Below are positions 55,471-59,205 of a stretch of DNA of 59,205 bases, one piece after another. A program made the position numbers and the translations under genes. The stretch covers positions 1 to 59,205 of the IMG/VR virus record IMGVR_UViG_3300007076_000006; one strand, 5' to 3'. This DNA comes from a virus. The notes under the pieces were generated by a model, which ran no database searches, was not told the DNA's origin, and saw only the letters and a list, made by a program, of their open reading frames with translations. Position 1 is the stretch's first letter. Each line of letters begins with the position of its first letter.

Positions 55471-57360
55471 TCAGAACTTGTCTGCATCCCCGTTGCCTGG
55501 CGAGGCCCCGTTTTCGCCTGCCGGTTTGGCAGGCTGGTTTCCGTTTTCTGTGTTTCCTCTATATAGAGGAAAAACGGAAACGGAATCCCCCGAGGGACGC
55601 CAGTAGGTGTACGGGGAGCCACGTTTGCCGGCCCCGCCGCGGAACCATCGGCCGGTATCTACGCCGGTCGCCAGCACGTCGATAAGCCGCTTTTTGGTCG
55701 GGCACGACTCGCCCGGCCAAGAGTCCTGAATCTCGTCGATCGATATCCCGGGCGTGAGCGTGGGCAGAATGCCGGACAGGATCACCGACAGGTCCTGCTT
55801 TACCATGGTCTGCCGGTCGCCGTGGGTGACGTATTCCTCGTCTTGCAGTTCCAGGACGATCTCGTCAGGCGTCTCCGAGTAGCGCCCATAGCCAGTCAGC
55901 ACGCGGCGCCGGTCCTTGCGGTTGACCGCGTCATAGCGCCGCAGCTCGATGATCGTGTCCACGAAGGCGGGCAGCGCCCCCGACCCGCGCGCGGCCGTCG
56001 CCTCCTGCCCATCGCCCTTGCGAACGTGGTGCACCAGTTGCAGGGCGGCCCGCTCGCTGACCAGGTGCAGGGGCATGCAGGCCTCCTGCACAACCGCCGC
56101 GTCGTTCTCATCCCGCACCGGCCACAGGGCCGAGAGCGTGTCGAAGATGACCAGGTCGTACTTGGAGCGGTCGGTCAGCTCCCGGACGAAGCGGAGAAAA
56201 TCGAGCCAGTTTTCCATCCGCGGCTTGGTCTTGAAAGGGCGGATGGCGAAATGGACGTTGTCGGCGATACCCACCTTGTCGCGGCGTTCGGCCCAGTGCG
56301 ACTCGCTCTCCTCGGTGATGTAGAGGACCTGGCTGGTGCGGACCGTCATCCCACAGAATTCGCCGCCACGCGAGAGGGCCCGGAGCAGGTACAAGAGTAG
56401 CGTGGTCTTGCCGGCCTTCCAGAGGGCCGAGAAGAGGGTGATGGATCCTCGCGCGAGGATGCCGCGCCACAACCAGTCGCCGTCGGGATTATTCTGCCGG
56501 AGTAGCGATGCCGGGATCGGGTCGGGAAAGGGCTTGCCAAAACAGGCGACGGCCTTGAGCAGCTCCATGAGCTGCTCGGCGGAACCGCCAGCCTTGAGCC
56601 AGTCGACGATGTCGCCCTTGGCCTCCAGGCCCGGGAGCTCAAGGATACGCACGGAGGCCGATAGCGGGAGCAGGGCCTTGGCGACGAGCCGCGCATGCTC
56701 CTGTCCTGGCGTATCATTGTCGGGCAAGAGCACCACGTTGCGGCCGGCCAGGGCCTGGTTGTAATCCGCGGACCATTTCTTGGCGCCGCCGACATTACAC
56801 GTCGCCACGAGCCCGAGCTGACGAAGCGCCTCCACTTTCCCTTCGCCCTCGGGTATCCACACCAGGGCCCCGGGATCCGCCGCCCACAACTCCGGCAGGC
56901 GGTAGAGGACCCGTGAGACCCCGTCGATATTGTTCACCCACTTGTCCGGCCCCGCCGGCCGGCGCTGAAAGAAGCTCTTCTTCTTGCCGTCGGGCGCCGG
57001 CTCGACCCGGCACGACTGGTAGAGCAAGACGCCGGCCTCGTCGCGGTAGTCGTAGGTCGCGACGATCTTCGGCCTGGGCTTCTGCGTCGCCGGCTGCTGC
57101 GGAGCGAGCGCGTCCCCGGTGCGAAGGATTTCGGCCCAGGTCAGGGCCAGCCGCTCCAGGATGCGCGGCGTCGCCTCCTTGCCGCAGACGCGGCAGAGGA
57201 GCAGTAAGTTGCCGTCCTGGGCGACGTCGATCTCCAGGGATGGGTGGGCATCCTCGTGGGCCGGGCAGAGCGCCTTGAAGCTCTCGCGCATCCCGGCCTT
57301 GGTGCGCACGCGCTGGACGCCTTCCAGCTTGCTCAGCAATAGCTCGATGCCCGCAGCCAT
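55471..57360 (-). CDS. Primase-helicase fusion
   Basis: 629 residues. A CHC2-like zinc finger uses C32, H35, C56 and C59. A TOPRIM domain has E171/E173 (PEGEGKVEAL) and the DND at 214-216 (LLPDNDTPG). A RepA/DnaB-like ATPase has Walker A at 312-320 (ALWKAGKTT), Walker B near 403-407 (LVIFD) and a later LVHHVRKGDG. The end is a winged-helix-like region. It primes and unwinds DNA at the phage fork. It starts just after a G10 tract that may serve as ribosome site. Confidence 0.85.
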   Translation of the reverse strand: MAAGIELLLSKLEGVQRVRTKAGMRESFKALCPAHEDAHPSLEIDVAQDGNLLLLCRVCGKEATPRILERLALTWAEILRTGDALAPQQPATQKPRPKIVATYDYRDEAGVLLYQSCRVEPAPDGKKKSFFQRRPAGPDKWVNNIDGVSRVLYRLPELWAADPGALVWIPEGEGKVEALRQLGLVATCNVGGAKKWSADYNQALAGRNVVLLPDNDTPGQEHARLVAKALLPLSASVRILELPGLEAKGDIVDWLKAGGSAEQLMELLKAVACFGKPFPDPIPASLLRQNNPDGDWLWRGILARGSITLFSALWKAGKTTLLLYLLRALSRGGEFCGMTVRTSQVLYITEESESHWAERRDKVGIADNVHFAIRPFKTKPRMENWLDFLRFVRELTDRSKYDLVIFDTLSALWPVRDENDAAVVQEACMPLHLVSERAALQLVHHVRKGDGQEATAARGSGALPAFVDTIIELRRYDAVNRKDRRRVLTGYGRYSETPDEIVLELQDEEYVTHGDRQTMVKQDLSVILSGILPTLTPGISIDEIQDSWPGESCPTKKRLIDVLATGVDTGRWFRGGAGKRGSPYTYWRPSGDSVSVFPLYRGNTENGNQPAKPAGENGASPGNGDADKF

Positions 57361-57368
57361 CTTCCATG

Positions 57369-57378
57369 CCCCCCCCCC
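57369..57378. repeat. C10 homopolymer between rad52-like and primase genes
   Basis: Ten C on the plus strand, so ten G in the mRNA, directly after the TAG of the Rad52-like gene and eight bases before the primase ATG. It may act as a ribosome-binding G-run whose length could tune translation. Confidence 0.85.
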
Positions 57379-58337
57379 TACGCCGAGGCCTTGCCTCTGG
57401 CCGGGGCTGCCTTGTCGAGTTTCTCGATCGCCACGCGGTATTCGGCCACGGTCAGGCCGTGGGCGGCCTTCTTGTTGAAATTCTTCTTGAGCGCCTCCTG
57501 GAGCTGCTTGCCCGTGAACCCCTTGCGGGCGCTCAAGGCAAAGAGGTACTGCATGAGGCGCTCGTCGATCGTCGCCTTCGCGTCGTGCTTGGAATCGTCA
57601 GGCTTCTGGAGCCCGCATTCGCGGTCGAATTTCTTGACCGATTCAACCGCCAGGGCGATGGCCGGGGTATCCCACGCGGCGATGTCCTTGGGCCGGCCCT
57701 TGCCGTCGCCGGCTTCGCGCACGTACGTGAGCAGCGCCCCGGGCACGCACAATCCCTTCTTCACGAGCTGCGCCTCGAAGTCCTGTAAGCGCTTGAGCAG
57801 CTCCGGGCCCGTCGCCGGCAGCGCCTTGGTCGGCGTTTTCGGGGACGCCGCCTTGCCGCCGCCGCTGGGCAGCGCGTAGGCCGGCAGCTTCGGCGGGGTG
57901 ACGAAGTGGCGCTTCTGCGCGTCCCAGTCGCACCACTGGTTGGGCAGGCGGTAGAGGTAGCGGCCGATCCCGAACTTGACCGCCGCGCGCTTGAGAGCGT
58001 CGGAGAACGCCGCCTTCATCCGGTCGCCGCCGTCGGGCTGCTCGCTGGGGCCGCCCACGTCCGTTTTGGTGATCCACTGGTCGCCCAGGAGCAGGCGGAG
58101 ACTGCACACCACCGAGCCGTCGGGCAGCGCCTGGTAGTCGTCCTGCCAGCCGCTGACGCCGAGGACGTCGTCGAGGCGGTCCTGGATGACCCGCGCATCG
58201 ACATAGGCCAGCGCCATGGCACGGTTGCCGCTTATCACCTGCGGCTTCCATTTCACTTCGCTGGGGCTAAACGGCTCGCTCAGGCGCTTGGTCAGCTCCA
58301 CGATCGTCGGGGCAACCGATTGTGCCGGCTCGCTCAT
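57378..58337 (-). CDS. Rad52/Rad22-family single-strand annealing protein
   Basis: 319 residues. The N-terminal 150 residues carry the family blocks (PF04098): LSEPFSPSEVKWKPQVISGN, AYVDARVIQDRLDDVLGVSG, SLRLLLG, DRMKAAFSDALKRAAVKFGI and GRYLYRLP. A proline linker and a helical C-terminal domain follow. It anneals single strands in phage recombination and end joining. No matching exonuclease was recognised nearby. Confidence 0.85.
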   Translation of the reverse strand: MSEPAQSVAPTIVELTKRLSEPFSPSEVKWKPQVISGNRAMALAYVDARVIQDRLDDVLGVSGWQDDYQALPDGSVVCSLRLLLGDQWITKTDVGGPSEQPDGGDRMKAAFSDALKRAAVKFGIGRYLYRLPNQWCDWDAQKRHFVTPPKLPAYALPSGGGKAASPKTPTKALPATGPELLKRLQDFEAQLVKKGLCVPGALLTYVREAGDGKGRPKDIAAWDTPAIALAVESVKKFDRECGLQKPDDSKHDAKATIDERLMQYLFALSARKGFTGKQLQEALKKNFNKKAAHGLTVAEYRVAIEKLDKAAPARGKASA

Positions 58338-58566
58338 TGGCTTCTCCTCGCTCCTCAGCTTTGACCTGATCCATTGCCTCGTCCCAGACCATCAGCAGCC
58401 CGCGCTCCCGGCACACGTCGAAGCATTCGCCGCAGAGCGCGTCCAATTCTCGTTTGAAAGGCCCAGAGGATCCCCGCCACGCTCGGATCAGGCGGCGGCA
58501 CTCGCGCAGCAAGCGCTGCGCATCCATTTGCCGCAAATCGCTCTGGTAGGCCTCGCTGGCGCTCAT
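58267..58566 (-). CDS. Hypothetical helical protein
   Basis: 99 residues. Helical with cysteines (LLRECRRLIRAW; ALCGECFDVCRERGL), so it could bind metal. The last 23 residues overlap the Rad52-like start in another frame. No family recognised. Confidence 0.5.
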   Translation of the reverse strand: MSASEAYQSDLRQMDAQRLLRECRRLIRAWRGSSGPFKRELDALCGECFDVCRERGLLMVWDEAMDQVKAEERGEANERAGTIGCPDDRGADQAPERAV

Positions 58567-58807
58567 GGGGGACGTCCTCGATCAGAGCCATCTGGCACAG
58601 CGCTGCCTGGTTGGCGTACATGCCCGCGGCTGCCCGCAGGATGCGAATCTCCTGGCGCTGCCGCTCGGCCAGGTCCCGGGCCTCGGCAAGCTGCCGGTGG
58701 AGGGCCGCGTTCTCGCGGACGATGCCGAGCAGCTCGGTGCAAACCTGCGCCTCGGCCCGGCGCCGCTGCCGGTTGGCCCGGCCAAACTCATGGTGCTTGC
58801 TGGCCAT
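58355..58807 (-). CDS. Hypothetical coiled-coil protein with long overlap
   Basis: 150 residues as read. The first 80 residues form a convincing coiled coil (ENAALHRQLAEARDLAERQR) and end MYANQAALCQMALIEDVP. The remaining part is the alternate frame of the next gene, a 200-bp overlap that is suspicious. A frameshift or sequence error near 58560 may have removed the true stop. Confidence 0.5.
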   Translation of the reverse strand: MASKHHEFGRANRQRRRAEAQVCTELLGIVRENAALHRQLAEARDLAERQRQEIRILRAAAGMYANQAALCQMALIEDVPHERQRGLPERFAANGCAALAARVPPPDPSVAGILWAFQTRIGRALRRMLRRVPGARAADGLGRGNGSGQS

Positions 58808-59031
58808 CAGGCGCCGCCTCCTTCTCCGCCTACGTCCATCCAGGCGGCCCAAACCGATTCGTCGCGAAGATCCTCGGCCGCCGGCTCGGGACCGTTGAGG
58901 ATGATCCGGCCGCGGCAGTCCGGGCACGGCTGCGCCAGGAAGCCCGCTGCCTTCAACTTCCCGTCGGGCATGACCAGGACCCCGAATTCGCCGGTCGCTC
59001 GATAGCCCCGCTTGCAGATCCGGCAACGCAT
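58807..59031 (-). CDS. Zinc-ribbon small protein
   Basis: 74 residues from the ATG at 59031, preceded by GGAGGGCGGC. CRICKRGYRATG and CPDCRGRI form a four-cysteine ribbon 33 residues apart. Its TGA overlaps the next ATG. Likely nucleic-acid binding. Confidence 0.65.
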   Translation of the reverse strand: MRCRICKRGYRATGEFGVLVMPDGKLKAAGFLAQPCPDCRGRIILNGPEPAAEDLRDESVWAAWMDVGGEGGGA

Positions 59032-59048
59032 GTCGCCGCCCTCCGTGG

Positions 59049-59205
59049 TTAGAATTCCTCCGCGAATCGGCAGACCGGGCAACGCGCGATCGCGCGGTAG
59101 CTGTCCGGTCTCGTGAACGGCTCGTACATCAGCCCGCGATGTCCGCAGCGGCCGCAGACCGCCTCGGCGCATACCTCGGCGTCGATCTGGGCCGCCCCGC
59201 ATGGG
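59049..59205 (-). CDS. C-terminal part of a zinc-ribbon protein split by the window ends
   Basis: The frame enters from the window edge and reads CGAAQIDAEVCAEAVCGRCG, then HRGLMYEPF and CPVCRFAEEF before TAA at 59049. CGRCG and CPVC form a zinc ribbon. Read across a circular junction, it joins in frame to the start at 65 through the proline run. Within this window alone, it has no start codon. Confidence 0.7.
   Translation of the reverse strand, partial: PCGAAQIDAEVCAEAVCGRCGHRGLMYEPFTRPDSYRAIARCPVCRFAEEF

Overview
The window looks like the complete genome of a temperate tailed phage, opened inside a G homopolymer. It is 59.2 kb, GC-rich and densely packed. Nearly all genes lie on the minus strand, with stop/start overlaps (ATGA, TGATG) between neighbours. 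A planctomycete host is suggested by a TIGR02996-like segment, a TubC-docking-like domain, SWIM and zinc-ribbon microproteins, and a protease, FN3 and beta-helix protein of planctomycete style. The two window ends encode the two halves of one small zinc-ribbon gene that join in frame. The molecule is therefore probably circular or circularly permuted, and 'left' and 'right' are arbitrary.

Layout, following leftward (minus) transcription. The control region is at 3.9-9.3 kb. It holds two tandem repressor modules, each an XRE gene with a near-perfect promoter and an almost leaderless start, flanked by an identical 45-bp repeat. It also holds a MerR-like gene, a tyrosine integrase beside a 3' tRNA-Lys fragment (attP), a ribbon-helix-helix-like protein, a third XRE gene, and a divergently transcribed sigma-like gene. 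The early leftward operon starts at about 3.95 kb. It encodes a RAMP-like or ssDNA-binding-like protein, Gp157, small regulators, two tRNA or tRNA-like genes and zinc-ribbon proteins. It continues through the window junction into the replication and recombination block (59.2-50.2 kb): a Rad52-family annealing protein, a primase-helicase, an ATP-grasp protein and a very long ParB-like protein.

A middle block (50.2-42.5 kb) encodes a sigma factor, an HTH protein, a DUF5131 protein, a HerA/FtsK-like ATPase, a minimal Xer-like recombinase and a ParB/Srx-domain protein. The packaging and head genes (42.5-30.9 kb) are Mu-like: TerS, TerL, DUF935 portal, gpF-like, protease/scaffold, gpT-like capsid and gpG-like. 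The tail genes (30.9-16.8 kb) include a major tail protein candidate, tail chaperones with a likely -1 frameshift, a very short tape measure, and repeat-rich tail proteins. A glycosyltransferase, 2OG-oxygenase and methyltransferase trio follows, then a protease/FN3/beta-helix adhesin. The late accessory block (16.8-9.4 kb) carries small membrane proteins, a secreted trypsin-like protease, an Acb2-like anti-CBASS protein and a PLD nuclease. Two plus-strand morons interrupt the late region at 25.3 and 36.8 kb.

The strongest leads are these: a 260-bp array in which CC recurs every five bases between two early genes; the duplicated immunity module; a 26-bp dyad element found upstream of three separate operons; tRNA genes with abnormal anticodon arms; and long G/C homopolymers at gene ends. 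All family assignments were made by reading motifs; no database search was run.
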